DNA of 64,000 bases from Hemileia vastatrix. Taxonomy: Eukaryota > Basidiomycota > Pucciniomycetes > Pucciniales > Zaghouaniaceae. Positions 10,764 through 22,673 of this stretch are shown piece by piece. The DNA is taken from positions 5,961,001 through 6,025,000 of the forward strand of contig JASXTE010000012.1 in NCBI GenBank assembly GCA_030280995.1, in the 5' to 3' direction. The notes under the pieces are model-generated. The model was not told the origin of the DNA. It did not search any database and worked only from the letters and a program-made list of their open reading frames with translations. The translations under genes were made by a program, and so were the position numbers. The stretch's first letter is position 1, and the number at the start of each line of letters is the position of its first letter.

Positions 10764-11640
10764 AGTAAAAATATCAAATTAATTCTATTTACAAAACTCT
10801 ATTAAAAATTTTCAAGTAGATGGAAATGATGAGATGAGTTAATTAAGAGTTCTCACATTTTATACCTGGGAATCTGTCACAAACCACATGACATTCAAAG
10901 AAAAAGTTAATCTTTTAATCCATAAATCAGTACAAAATTCCATACTCAAAGTGCAGAAAGCAACATCTACCTAGTAACTGCTTTTTCCCTTTGTTGTCTT
11001 AATTCAAATGCACTAGCAACTGCGCTATCTAAACCTTAAATTTAAATTTGTCAATCATCTGCTTATACTTTTCAAATTTAAGCAAATTCACAATGTATTA
11101 GCGCTAGGATCAATATTATATTTTAAATTCTGGTTTATTGTGTGTCTAAGAGTAATTTAAGGTATTTGAGTAGGGATAGGAGTAAGTTTGAAGGATCTGT
11201 GGGTTTAATTGAAGGTTCATTGATAAATTAAGGGTGGTTTATTAAAGGGGTCAATGCAAGATGTAGCTGTCTATATAATGGTGTGTATTTAGTTTGAAAT
11301 TCTTTAGAATTAAATTTTAATATCATTTTGATAGCAGTTAAATTTATATAAGGCTTTTATTGTTTCCTAACTTTCTTAATAAGCAATTTCTCCTCAAACT
11401 ATTAAAACTCCTAAATCCCTTTTGATTATTAAGTTACAAACCTTTGTGAGATTAACCTGAATATTTAGTGTTACTAGAAATTATATTATTATTCACCTTG
11501 AACTTATCTCAAAGAAATATTAATTTATCTTTCACTTATCTTCAAATCACTCCCTCAAAGTATTCCTCTGTGCTTCAAAGTAGTCTTCAATCATCTTTTA
11601 CAATATCATCAATCCAGAAACACCCTTGACCTTGTGCTTA
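10764..11640. other. Unassigned AT-rich DNA
   Basis: I see no supported gene, terminal repeat or RNA gene. It could include the remains of the chromovirus 3' LTR, but there is no second copy in the window to compare. Confidence 0.4.
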
Positions 11641-11863
11641 GTCTTTCTGCTGACAGGTGTGCAGAAATTTGATGCACAGTGAATTGGTGGAATATATGTA
11701 TTGGTGGGCTGAATTATGGTTGGGGAAATGGAGCAAGAGTAGGAAGTATTTGACCTCATGTTTGAAATGTCTAACCCTAAGTCTTACATTTATGATGGCA
11801 TCTTTAAATGGTTTTTTGATACTGAAGTCTTTCAGGTGTATATGGTAATGTTTGACACCCCCT
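11641..11863 (+). mobile_element. Terminal fragment of the giant-Harbinger family
   Basis: About 220 bp aligns with the right end of the giant element (about 61790-62008). Shared blocks include TATTGGTGG, AGTAGGAAGTATTTGACC, TTTATGATGGCATCTT and the terminus GGTAATGTTTGACACCCCCT, ending at 11863. The next bases are AAT. No left terminus was found, so this is a broken copy or a solo end. Confidence 0.7.
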
Positions 11864-12251
11864 AATATTATCATTTATACAGTGCTCTGGAAATTTTGAA
11901 TCAATTATATGATGTATTTCACATAATAAATCTTGGTCCTCTATCTTACTTACAATATTCTTGAAATCTTGTGCTCTAATGCCTATTTTAACTCTGTGTA
12001 TAGGACAAATATTTTTTCCTCTATAGCACTTGTTAATCCACAGTGCCATGTCCTTATTAAGAATGATCTTACTTCTTAAGAAACAGAACTTCTAAAACTA
12101 TGCAGAAGCAAGAGTTAAAATAAAGTGGGGTGGTTTTTTATTTGGTTTTATTTACATAATATAAGATAAAATGTTCTAAAACCTGACATATGCTACCAAA
12201 TTTCAAGTAAATTAAGTAAAATAAAATATTTGCATTTAATTTTTATTTAAT
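11864..12251. other. Unassigned DNA with one 81-codon minus ORF
   Basis: The ORF at 12049-11804 (MALWINKCYRGKNICPIHRV...) runs across the end of the neighbouring Harbinger fragment, so at least its C-terminal part is chance. The part before 11864 looks mildly protein-like but I do not recognise it. Confidence 0.3.
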
Positions 12252-12500
12252 CACCACACAATATGGGGGTGGACTTGCTAGTGAGTCTGCAACCTTGGAC
12301 CCAAACTCATCACAGATTGAACACACATTGAGCTATTGATAAAGGAACCATACAATTAGGGATGAACACCACTTAGCAGAACATTTTTAGGTGGGTGTTC
12401 AAGTAGAGGTCAGTATGGGTTCAGTATGAGTTCAGTCTGAGTTCCATCTGATTTCAGGTTGAGGACTTGCTAGTAATTCCACCCCCTATATTGTGTAGTG
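12252..12500. mobile_element. CACTA-like MITE, copy 1 (249 bp), TSD AAT
   Basis: The left end is CACCACACAATATGGGGGTG and the right end is CCCCCTATATTGTGTAGTG, the inverse of CACTACACAATATAGGGGG. AAT flanks both sides (12249-12251 and 12501-12503). About 80% or more of its length matches copy 2 at 42126-42363, including the central CACAGATTGAACACACATTG. It is too short to code, so it must be mobilised in trans. Confidence 0.85.
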
Positions 12501-14090
12501 AATTATTCCATCATGTAATGTGGCCCTTCAAATATTAGAAAAGGAAATTTTATGTGCACACTTGTTAATAGTATTCCTGTTTCCCCTCTATAGCCCTTTT
12601 TTGGAACCCAGGGCACCTCACTTGGGCCCCCCTGGCTACTCATTAGGGCCTTTAAAGTTAACTTTGTGTATGTTTTTTGTGTTCCCATTTTCCCCACATA
12701 GCTCTTTGTGGGTTCTACTTGGCCATTTTTCTCACCCTATATTTCTTGAGCTATATTTAACTCTCATGGCTCCAGCTAAATACCCCATTCTTCTGTAGGA
12801 CACTCTCAATGGTCCTCATCTCCTATAATCCACTCCTCTTAAACCCTTTTTCTTTCAGGGAATGTTCTAGAAAAGATGCTGCATCTTTTCAGAAAGTGAA
12901 CAAGCAGATTTCTCCCCTGGACCCTTGGGTGAACTGAATTGAATGTTGCTATGACTTTTAATTCATTTGTGCCATAACTTAGTACCTCCAATTTATGATC
13001 AAGTTCTGAAAAAATTGTAGCATCTTTTCAGAATATGAGCCTTAGAGTAGGGGTGCCTTGAAATGTATAAAATGTATCACAATTCAACCAACCTGTTGTC
13101 TATCTGACAGAAGGGTTCCTGGGGACCTGCACCAGGTCATGTGCTAAAATGACACAGCATCTTTTCAGTATTTGACTTGAGTGTGAGGTTTTCAAGAATT
13201 GTGAAAAATGGATCACAATTGAGGTAACTTGTGATCCATTTCACACAAGGGTCCATGTGAGTAAACACAAGGTCCCTTTCTGAAGAGAAACTTCATATTT
13301 TCAGCACATGAGCTCTTGCACATCATTTTTTCATTCTCTTTTTCTTCCTGTACTTTAAGTATCCACCTAATCAAAAAAAGAATTAAATATAAAACATAGT
13401 TTTAGTTTTAATCAATTATCTTAAAATTAAACTAACAAGAGGCAGAAAAAATAGCAAAAAATAATCTGAGATTTTTTAAACTCTCAATTGATCATTTTAA
13501 TACAACTGATCAAAACTGAAGAATGAAAAAATAATAAAGAAAAAAATATGGAGAAGTTTAACCAGCCATTTAAAAATTCCTTAACATTGATAAAATAGAA
13601 TGATAGTCAAAATATCTACAGTGGTTAAAACTGCCATTTTTTTAAGAAAAAATTAAATGATCAAAAAATCAAAAAAGTAAATGCATATATTTTAGTCTTA
13701 ACTTCAAATTTATTGCTTTGAAATCCAAAAAATTAAAAAATTAAAAAAAATGAAAATGAATAGATAAGATCAAACTTCCTATTATTTTTGGAGCTTTTTT
13801 TTGAAGGGGAGTCACAGTGGATGAGTTCAGAGTTAAATATGAGAACATATGTATATTTTTAGGAGAGGGTTTCAGCCATGATCATGGATCTAAATAGTTG
13901 GAATATTGATGAAATAGGGAAACATAAGTGATCAGTTGGTGTGGAAGCAGGGATTGTAAGTGATTGGATTTAAGAAGGTGGCTCTACCCTTGTCTTGAAC
14001 ACCAAAATTAGGTCAAATACTGTTAAATTCCTTTTTAAATGTATCTAAATAAATTTAGAAATTTCATTAATTGAGACTACTAGAATTTAT
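12501..14090. other. Decayed repeats, no gene seen
   Basis: The motif GCATCTTTTCAG recurs at about 12879, 13023 and 13148, within loosely similar ~130-bp blocks. An inverted pair 'aatggatcacaattgag / gtgatccatt' lies at about 13205-13240. The rest is AT-rich. ORFs here (for example 12520-12798) lack protein-like composition. Confidence 0.45.
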
Positions 14091-14740
14091 ACTGAGGCTA
14101 CTCTGGGGGTAGTCTGAGGGACAAAAAATAACTTGCCTCCCATTTGTCTTTTTTTTCACCCTTTTATTGTTGTGAAACACAGTGTTTTCCTGAATAAGAT
14201 TAACCAATTTAAGTAAAACTTTGTGTAAAATCCTAAATTACTGTCCAAAACTGGGTGTAGATAATTTTAGGAGTACTTGGATGGTGTACTTGAGGGTATG
14301 AAGTACTTTTGACTTTGTGGGAAGAATATGAAATTTTCAGGCCATTTTTGATAAAAAAAAGTATTCTTCAAGATCAGAATCAGAATCCAGGAAGAGATAA
14401 AGAGCTATGAAACTGATTGCTTGATGTAGTTTATCCCAACTTGAGAGTGAAGAAGGCATGAATCTTACATGATATGATAATAAAAAATTTGTATGTTGTT
14501 CTGAGTTATAGAATTTTATACTTGTGATTGTGGTTTATGAATGGGATGATGCTGAAAAATCAGTGAAATGGGAATTTACAGTGAAACCAGAACTTTTTCT
14601 TGAGAAAGTGCAGATTGGAGTGAAATATGTGGCTTATTTAACTTTTGAAATAGACCAGTGCCAGGGATAGTGTGTTTTGGAACTCTGCACTTAGATAAGT
14701 GCTGATTTTAAGTGCAAATTTTACAGACCTGATACCTCCT
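14091..14740 (-). pseudogene. Decayed 5' end and transposase N-terminus of a Harbinger (family A)
   Basis: Read on the minus strand, this aligns from the terminus to about codon 110 of the transposase with the element at 48868. The end AGGAGGTATCAGGTCTGTAA corresponds to AGGGGGTGTCAGTTCTGGCA. Next come the subterminal GCACTTA repeats, the 'cccattcataca' leader, a mutated start region, the acidic stretch matching DSDSDSDLEEDF, and the segment matching FRWLFRTSQEF. AAT follows the terminus at 14741. Many indels and stops make it non-functional. The 3' part of the element was not identified. Confidence 0.75.
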
Positions 14741-16819
14741 AATGGTTATAACTACTTTTACTATTTTATCCCTGACACCCTCTAATATAAGTGAACTATC
14801 TAGCCCTCCCTCCTGGTTGTATTTGAAAATGATTTGGAAGAAAGTGGTTTGAAAAGGCTTTAAATTGGAGAAATATGGCTTGCAGTGAAACCTTATAGTG
14901 CTTTTGGTGTAAGAGAGCCCCTTTTGGTAGGTGGAAGTTGCTTCATATAAGGGTTGTGGAAAACCTTAATGCTCTAAAAAGGCCAAAAAAATGCAGGAAG
15001 AAAACATATAAAAAAAAGGATGAAGTTGAGATATAAAAGATATAAAAACTTTACTAGATGCAAAAGTGAGGGTCAAAGATCCAAGAGACCAATTTAAACA
15101 GGCTTATTGGTGATGATGGTGGTATAAGCAAAAAAATAAAATATGCATAAAAAGTGACCAGAACACTTGTCTGGCTACTGTGAAAAGGTAAAATTTGAAG
15201 TTTTTAAGATTTTAATATTTTCCTGTCATTACTGTTTGTCATCATTGAATCTGGAAATATTTTTCTGGTAGCTGATTAAGGTGAAAATGGCTGAATGAGG
15301 CTAAAAAGAAAAATTTTAACATAGAAGCAGCAGAAATTGTGGCCTGAGAAGCAGAAAAGAAGGTGGCTCTTTTAACACCTCCTTTATATTAATATAATTG
15401 GCAAAGCATTTCACTAAAGGACTATCAAAAAGAAATGATCTCTAAGGGTTTTTCCTCTTCCACTTTATACATCCACTCATCTGAATTACAGCTTTAAAAA
15501 CTTGGCTTTCATTTACATTATCTACCATTCAAAAACCTATATTTAAATTGAACACAAGCCAACAAATAATATTGTTTCCACTCTTTTGCATACAATGTGT
15601 TACTTGATAATGAATATTACATCTCCTTTGAATATGAATAATAGAAATGTATACAATACATAGCTATTATCTACTTATTCTGATAGGGGAAAGATGGTCT
15701 ATGTGGTTTGATCATTTACTAGATGTCCATTAGTCATCTTGACTTGTATGTCATAGGTTTAATCCCTGCTGTCTCTCCCCTTTTTCCATGGTTTACACAC
15801 TTTTTTCCATGCTAGTTTCAATTTCTTGTTCTCCCCACAATATCTCTATTTTTACTTAGCAACCTGCAGTGAATAGACATGTATGTGAAAGTTGGAGCAC
15901 CCTCGCCACTTTTCCAACCCCCCATTATTGGTATGAATGTGCTTGGCCATTTTCCTTGGGTCAGCTGTGGAATTCCACTTCCCAAATATTCTTGAAAACC
16001 CAGGCCCATCAAACCATGAACCCTCAATGATTACCTTCCCCCCTATTACAACCCCATCTGTGGTCTTAAGCCACCTGGCTCCCCCCTGTTACCTAACTCA
16101 TTACATTCATTACTCCCCACTTTTACCTAGCCAATCAGTTTACCATGCCTTCATTCCCCTAGCTGGGTGAGATGGTAAGAAATTTAAAAAAAAATCTCTG
16201 ATAATAGAATAATAGTCTATTGTGCATAATAGAAATTCTATTTTACAATTCAATAATCAAATAGAATAATAGCTATAATATACATCTATTATAATAGATG
16301 TGCAATGCCCTGAATTATAAGAAAATGAGGTCTCATTATCTTTAGAATAGATAATTTATTTCAAAAACTAGAGGTTGATATATAATATCTGATTTTCTAA
16401 ATTTCACATCCACTTTTAGGTATATCACACTTCTGGTGTAGGTTATGTAGATTCACCTCCTTGCCTGAACAATTATCCAATATTGCATCATTAACCACCA
16501 AAAATAACTAATCAATTGTTTAATTTCTTTTATTATTATTCTTTTTTCTCTATGATCCTGATTACTCTCACCAAATTCTTACTAAATATTGGAAATATCA
16601 ACACTCAGGATAGGCCTTGTCATGTTTATGTATTAAAGTGTTGTTATCCTGATCAAATATCTTATTCTCCCAGTTTAGGTAGTGACCAATAATATAGCAT
16701 AGCGTTCAAAAATTGATTTAAATGATAGCAGGATACATAAAGATATTTTTTCCAGGCTACATTGAGCAGTTGTATTTAATGTAGATTCAGAAGAGAGAGG
16801 TATAGGCCCTAAGTCTCAA
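14741..16819. other. Long intergenic stretch, no supported gene
   Basis: AT-rich sequence with short ORFs only; 15818-16170 has open frames on both strands without family resemblance. The only distinctive item is the tRNA-like block at 15686-15780. TA-rich runs occupy about 16200-16320. Confidence 0.45.
15686..15780 (+). other. tRNA-like / Pol III promoter block (possible SINE head)
   Basis: It contains TGGTCTATGTGG, a good A-box, and 47 bases downstream of it GGTTTAATCCC, a good B-box, followed by a T run at 15781. Its ends GGGGAAA and TCTCCCC can partly pair. The T-arm to acceptor spacing is four bases too long for a normal tRNA, so I read it as a tRNA-derived relic, not a working tRNA. 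Confidence 0.35.
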
Positions 16820-17205
16820 TCTTTTATTACATAAATATTTTTTTTGAAAAAGAGTCAAAACGTCTTAATAGCTGTGATACCTTGTTACAAGGACTTGGCA
16901 AGCTATGTCAGCATGCATAATATTCCATCAAGTCTTGAGCGCTTTTACTTTTTTATTACATAGATATGTTTTTTTTTAAAAAAAGAGAGAAAATACCCTA
17001 ATAATGGTGATACCTTGTCACCAGAACTTGAGAATTTATATTTCCATGTATAATATTCCATCAAGTCTCCAGCGCTTTCAATGTTATATTACATAGATCT
17101 TTTTTAAAAAAAAGAAAGACAATATGGATGATAACTTGTCACCAGAACTTGAGAAGCCATATCTGCAAGTATAAATATTCCATCAAATTTGGAGCGCTCT
17201 TAAAG
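16820..17205. repeat. Three tandem ~130-bp repeats downstream of the isochorismatase gene
   Basis: Each unit runs: TTATTACAT(A), a T then A run, 'gtgataccttgt(c/t)ac', 'a(a)cttg', 'tataatattccatcaa' and 'gagcgct'. Units start near 16820, 16946 and 17081. They are diverged but collinear. Confidence 0.75.
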
Positions 17206-17612
17206 CTTCCGAAGTCTTAGTTTTAGTATCTTTGATCAAAGTTTGAATTTCCTAGTGCGAAAAAATTATGTTAGAGTTTTATTGGCAAGGGGGCAATGTC
17301 AAAAGACATTCATATATTCACAAAATGAGATATGAAAAGTTTGAACCGGTGGTTAGCTTCTTGTTTTAGAATAAATGAATAAGAATGAAAAAAATATATG
17401 AACTTAAAATAGAAAAAAATGAAAGACTTTTAAATGTACGGAGCATCTATGTCATCTCAAACTAAACAACCATCTCCAAAATAAATAGATAAAAACCTTT
17501 GGAAGATAAAAATACTCGAAAACAAAGATACCAGTCAAAAAAAATACTAGAAAAAGATGATATATATATACGAATATATTATATAAAAAAAGAGACAAGG
17601 AAATATACCCAC

Positions 17613-19901
17613 TTTAAATTTCGTGTGTTGCGCATCCTCAAGTAGTTGAAAAATGAAAGATTCCGAACATGTTAATATAGCTCCACTTGATTGGTAATTC
17701 TTTGATTCAAACCATTCGGATCCCAGGAAACCACCATTGCAATAATTGGCATAGTAACCATTTTATGTGATATTATAGATATCCGAATAAATGGATTAAA
17801 GTTTAGATATCGTTGTATTTGATGAAGTTTTTTTATGCATAAGATACCCAACCAAAAAGAACATGTTGATAAACCAAAAAATATAAAACATTAAAAAGAA
17901 ATCATTCCATAAGCATTGAACACATCAGTCATCAATACAGGTCATATTTGAAAAAAATTATCAATATAGAAAATTTGATAAGAATAAACATACTTGAAAA
18001 GCAATTTTTCGTTCAAAAGGATTGCAGCTACTAACTGCATCGCAAATTACCTATCCAAATCCAATATCAACACGCGAGAAAAAAGAAAATATCGGGTGTA
18101 AGTACATTATACACATGTTAAAGATCTGCTCATAGTGAGAGTATGTAAAATTTATTATGACCAAAATGGTGATTTATAAGGAAAGGCAGATGGGGCGAGA
18201 GAAGTTGAACTATTATAATGTGCCAAGCATAAATCTTGTTTATTCTCCTTTTACCAGCTATATGGTTCTTTTTTAGATGATTCACTATATCTCTAATACA
18301 GGTCAAGATAGAAAAAGAAAATGGATGTAATTGAAATGAAAGAGAACCACACAAACGTACATGTACATTTACTTTCCTACCCAGCGCATCAAAATTCAAT
18401 AAATCGAAAACAGTTTGCAAAACACAAACATGGCTTTCAATACCCATCAAAACGATATGCTCAAAACCGCCCTTTTTTCGTTGATTTAATTCTTCTTTGA
18501 GTTCTGGTATGATCATACTAAATTTGGTTTTAGAGAACGGTTTGAGTGTGAATGAGTGCTGAGAAAGGGGATCAGTAGTTGTTCCTAAAGCTGTTTTTTG
18601 TATGTTCAAAATCAGAAATAACCTTCCAGGTTAAGATTTATCGAAAGAATATATATATATGATTATCAACCTTGTGGATTTTGTTCCGTGGCATAAACAG
18701 GAACACTTAAAATTTCAGCCGCCTTAAGCTACATTAAACCGGAAATTAAATCAAAAGGAGCCGACATTATTTATGAGTTTTCATGGAAATGAAAAACACA
18801 TTAGGAATAATTAGTTATTTAGAATTGAAATGTCCAGGTCATAATCACAAGATAAAGAGATATAAAAAAAGTTAGAAATAAGAAATGAACGTACCATTTT
18901 TTCACACATGTTTGAAATATGTTCAAATTGAAAAATAGCCGACTCTATAAGCACGATGATTCGTTTTTAATCCACATTTCCATCATGGAATGAAATGAAT
19001 AATGAATAGGATGAAAAATTGTTAATTTTCACACTTCATATGCTTTTAATTGATAAAGGGCACTAGAATTACTGAACAAGAGAAAATGAGAAAAACATTA
19101 TCAAAGTTGGTAACACATTACGATTTCTTAAAACTGGAAGAATTTTGATAACTGGTTTTCTTTAAAGTCTTACTTTAAATGTATAGCCAAGTAGTGGCTC
19201 GGACCAATTTTCCTCAAGTTCTCATACATTGATAAAGTCATTGGTAGATTTTGGGGATGCATATATATATATATATATCCTATCCAAAGAAGTCATTCAA
19301 AATATGAGCCTTAATATACCACACCAAGTATATAGTGCGAACTGAATTTTAAAATGTCAAAACATACCTTACATCTTCGACCAAGGGGATGGGGCTAATT
19401 AACCCCAAATTTTAGTTTATTCTATTTTTCATTTTCCATCTTCCTCGGCATTATTTGAAAAGATTTGATAAAGAAAGAACAGAAAAAAACAAAGAATAAA
19501 AATGAAATGTCATCAAAAAACAAACTCACTAAACCTTTCTTGCTAGACATATCATACAATGTAGAAAACATGAGAGAAAAAAAATTAGTCTTTTGCACAA
19601 TCAAAAACTATCAAAGACTTCCACGACAAAAATAAAAATAAAAATAAGCAATACATTAACCAGATAAAAAAAATGCCTTAAAGACAAGGATGAAGTGAAA
19701 AAAAAAAAAAATCAAATAGTAACAAAGTAAATAACGTGTCCAATACATTTACTGGGAGGAATGATAAATATAGACGGATTTAGAGAAAACCCTTCATAAA
19801 AATGAAACATAAAAACAGGGTCTAGGTAGAAGAAAGAAGAAAATCCCTAAACTAACCATGTCACAAAGTAAGAACACAGTCTGTCGCAATATTTCACCCA
19901 T
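17613..19901 (-). CDS. Isochorismatase-family hydrolase (ISOC1/2-like), multi-exon
   Basis: Exons I can place on the minus strand: 19901-19857 (starts MGEILRQTVFLLCDM), 18944-18895 (SAIFQFEHISNMCEKM), 18728-18671 (LKAAEILSVPVYATEQNPQ), 18590-18361 (ALGTTTDPL...SKTKFSM...VLMGIESHVCVLQTVFDLL...NVH), 18050-17994 (VICDAVSSCNPFERKIAFQ) and 17699-17613 (NYQSSGAILTCSESFIFQLL...). All joins are GT-AG and in phase. Family hallmarks are the CDM aspartate, ATEQNP, the lysine in KTKFSM, and the nucleophile Cys in GIESHVC. This is a cysteine-hydrolase fold of uncertain substrate, probably cytosolic or mitochondrial. One short exon after CDM (equivalent to QEKF) and the last few residues are not placed; intron 18360-18051 is long (310 nt). 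It looks functional but the model is incomplete. Confidence 0.85.
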
Positions 19902-22673
19902 CCATTCGATCAAAAACCATTTTTTTTTGTTTTTTTTGTTTTTTTGGAGGCAAGTGCCATCGAAACCAAACCAGACATTCGGTAATCAAAAAGATAGATG
20001 AAATTATTAGATTGTGCCCATTATCACCAAAAAGGGTTAGAAATTGAGCAAACGTATGAAATCAAAATTTGTGTTTCATCACAAATAATAATTTCTGAAG
20101 AATTAACAGACTTACATTTTCACAAGTCGGTCTACTCAATAAACGAATCAAACCGGTTGAAGACATTTTTAGGCCAAGAAGATATGAAAAGAACAATGGA
20201 TGAGGTGCCTTGTTATATCTTTCTTGTCTGATGAAAATCGCTAGTTGTTGATTGGCTAACTTTCGTAACTGGAGTTCTAGATAAGAAGTTACTTTATGCA
20301 AATCTTGATTGAATTCAAAGTGCGTCCATAAATTTTAAATACAAATGGCTATCAATAATAGAGATTTACAGAACTTGGAAAAGATCATTGCTGGGCTCGC
20401 ACAGCGTCCAAAAAGCTGTAAATTAGGAAGAATACTCATTAAAGAAGTTCACCTGTGATTGCAATTATTGGTCAAACTCCAATTTAAATTCATTTGCAAA
20501 TCTCAATTCTACAGATAACAACTCATCAAATTCAACATTTTTTCATTAATACACATAGATTACATGGGAGTCATCTGTAGAATGCACATTTTCCAATGAA
20601 CTTTTATTGTTGGATTCAATTCCGCAAGTAAACCTATTTTATGAATGGTTTTTTATTCCACTGTTCTTCGTATGTTATGTGAGAACCTACAACGTGAACT
20701 GAAGGAAGTCAGCTAGGTACTGCTAATTCAGAAAAAATTGTGGCTTTCAGGCTTCTTTTCCTCTCCTAGTCCCCTCAGAACGTGAGTTTGAGTTAATGCA
20801 CCTTGTGCATCTATCCCATTAGATCATCCTAACCCTGGCCCTTCAAGGTTTTTACTTTTTTACTTTTTTTATTTTATAAAATCTCACCCAACTCAGAGAC
20901 ATGATATCTGTCAAGGCTATCTGATCTAAGCTCAAATTGTGGATGAGGTAAGAAAGGAAACGATGTTTGAGAAGCCGCCAGCTTTTTTAAATTCTGCACG
21001 TACAGGGGGTGGAAGAAGGTCCTCATGAGTTTTTGTTTTAAGATAAAGAATGTCACTCACGCCTTTTTAAAATTAATTAAATTTGCTTCTGTTCGAAAAA
21101 GAACTGTAGGCTACGACTACAAGTATAAAACTTCAAAATTAGGAATTGTTTCCCTTTTGCTGAATTCTTTTTTAAAAATGTCGAAATTTGGCTTAGCCTA
21201 CAGTAATTTCTTAAAGATGAAGGTACTGTAGAAAGAAAGACTGTCAGAAAAAATAATTTTCTGGAAAGATAAATTTTTTTTTTAAAAAAAAGTCATTTTT
21301 TTACTTTTGAAAATTAGGTGGTTGGCAGATGAATTTGCTATTTTCTGCAAAAATAAATAAATAAAAGGAGTATTCACCTATTAGTGGTTCTCATAAAAAA
21401 CCTAAAATTTGAAAAATAAATAAAAACCAAAAATTTAGTTAATCAATTCAGAAATTTATAATTTATCTCTGTTTATCTCTCTATGATACTTTCACCTTTG
21501 AGAGGTGCAAGTAGATTGAACCAACTTTCGAAATTTTATTAAAAAAATAATGAAAAAAAAATGTTCATAATGCAGCAGTTTTATATGCATATTTGAAATC
21601 TACTGGTTTTTTTAACCAGATTTTGCTTTGCTGAGGTTAAAAATAGTGCAATTAACATTCTTTATATATTGAAACAAAAAATTATGAGGACTTTCTTTTA
21701 CCCACTCACCAGGATAACAAGGCTGGCACCTACCAGAAGGGGTACAATTGAACTACCGTAGTTCAGTCAGGGATAGGGACCTACTAACAAGCACCAGTTT
21801 TTTTTTTTTTTTCTTTTTTTTTTTTGGTGACTGTATGTACACTGGTAATATAATGTTTGTCTATTGCAAATACAAAACATCATGGCAAACTAGTACGGCG
21901 ACTTGCTAGCAAGCCCCTTCAGATTCACCCTGGTGATGTATAATAAATACATCAGTCCTATTTTATTTTTGAGGACAATTCTTTAACTGAATAATCTCGT
22001 TCTTCCTTTCAAAAACTTTTCTCTCAGGATTCAGACAGCGGGGTATTTTTATTTTTTTTCCAAAAAGATATTCCTCATAATAATTGAAGAATATACCTGC
22101 CATGAGAATGTCACAAAGTGGAACTTTGTCAAGAGCAGATTCCATCACTAACATTGACTTTTGTGAGCTTGAATATGTCTACAGCGTGGCATCATGTGAG
22201 TACAAACAAGTAACAAAAGTATCAGGTGGAAAAAAAGAATACTGATCAATAAAAGGATAAACAAAATAGTGTTTATAAACTTCGTATTTTGGGATTGAGG
22301 ATTTGATTTGATTTAATTATATTTGTGTTTTTTTAGAACAAAAGAGATGATGACCTGGTTGTTCCCGCGATGCGAAACCGGCATGATTTATGGAAAAAGC
22401 GAACTAAATGGTACACAAACTATATAAAATGAGTACAATACGAACCAAAGACTTTTTCAGAATATATAAATTTTTCTTGCTGAATGTAGCCCAAATAGAT
22501 TTTGACATGCAAACTGTAATTGGAAGTATGGTAATCAATCCAAGTGAGCTGAAGAAATAGGTGTGAGAATCAATTTCATTAAAGACGCCCGTATCCGTTT
22601 TAATGAAAAAGTTGAGAATTAATGAGCAACTGGAATTTTTGGTATGGTTGTGTATCGAGCCCATCGCAGGAAT
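19902..22673. other. Intergenic DNA between two host genes
   Basis: No gene is supported. T-rich tracts occur at 19920-19946 and 21800-21825. An ORF on the plus strand at 19998-20231 has some protein-like character but lacks context. A block at about 20735-20850 shares order with one at about 25985-26110 (a 'cttt...cctctt/ctag' stretch, 'gtgagtt', 'tgcac/tgca', 'taaccctgg...caaggtt'), a possible dispersed repeat. It includes the probable promoter of the isochorismatase gene just right of 19901. Confidence 0.45.

Noticed and set aside
11638..12019. Open frame at 11874-11638 resembling the one at 62019-61771 (VKHYHI..., PNHNS.HQY)
   Set aside because: Both frames read through the transposon terminus into flanking DNA, and the likeness follows from nucleotide similarity of the two ends. 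There is no sign of codon-level selection.
15686..15780. Functional tRNA gene
   Set aside because: Acceptor/T-arm spacing and several stem pairs are wrong, so only a relic is claimed.
22404..22664. 86-codon minus ORF downstream of the membrane-protein gene as an extra exon
   Set aside because: The membrane-protein frame ends properly at 22674 and no splice donor leads into it.
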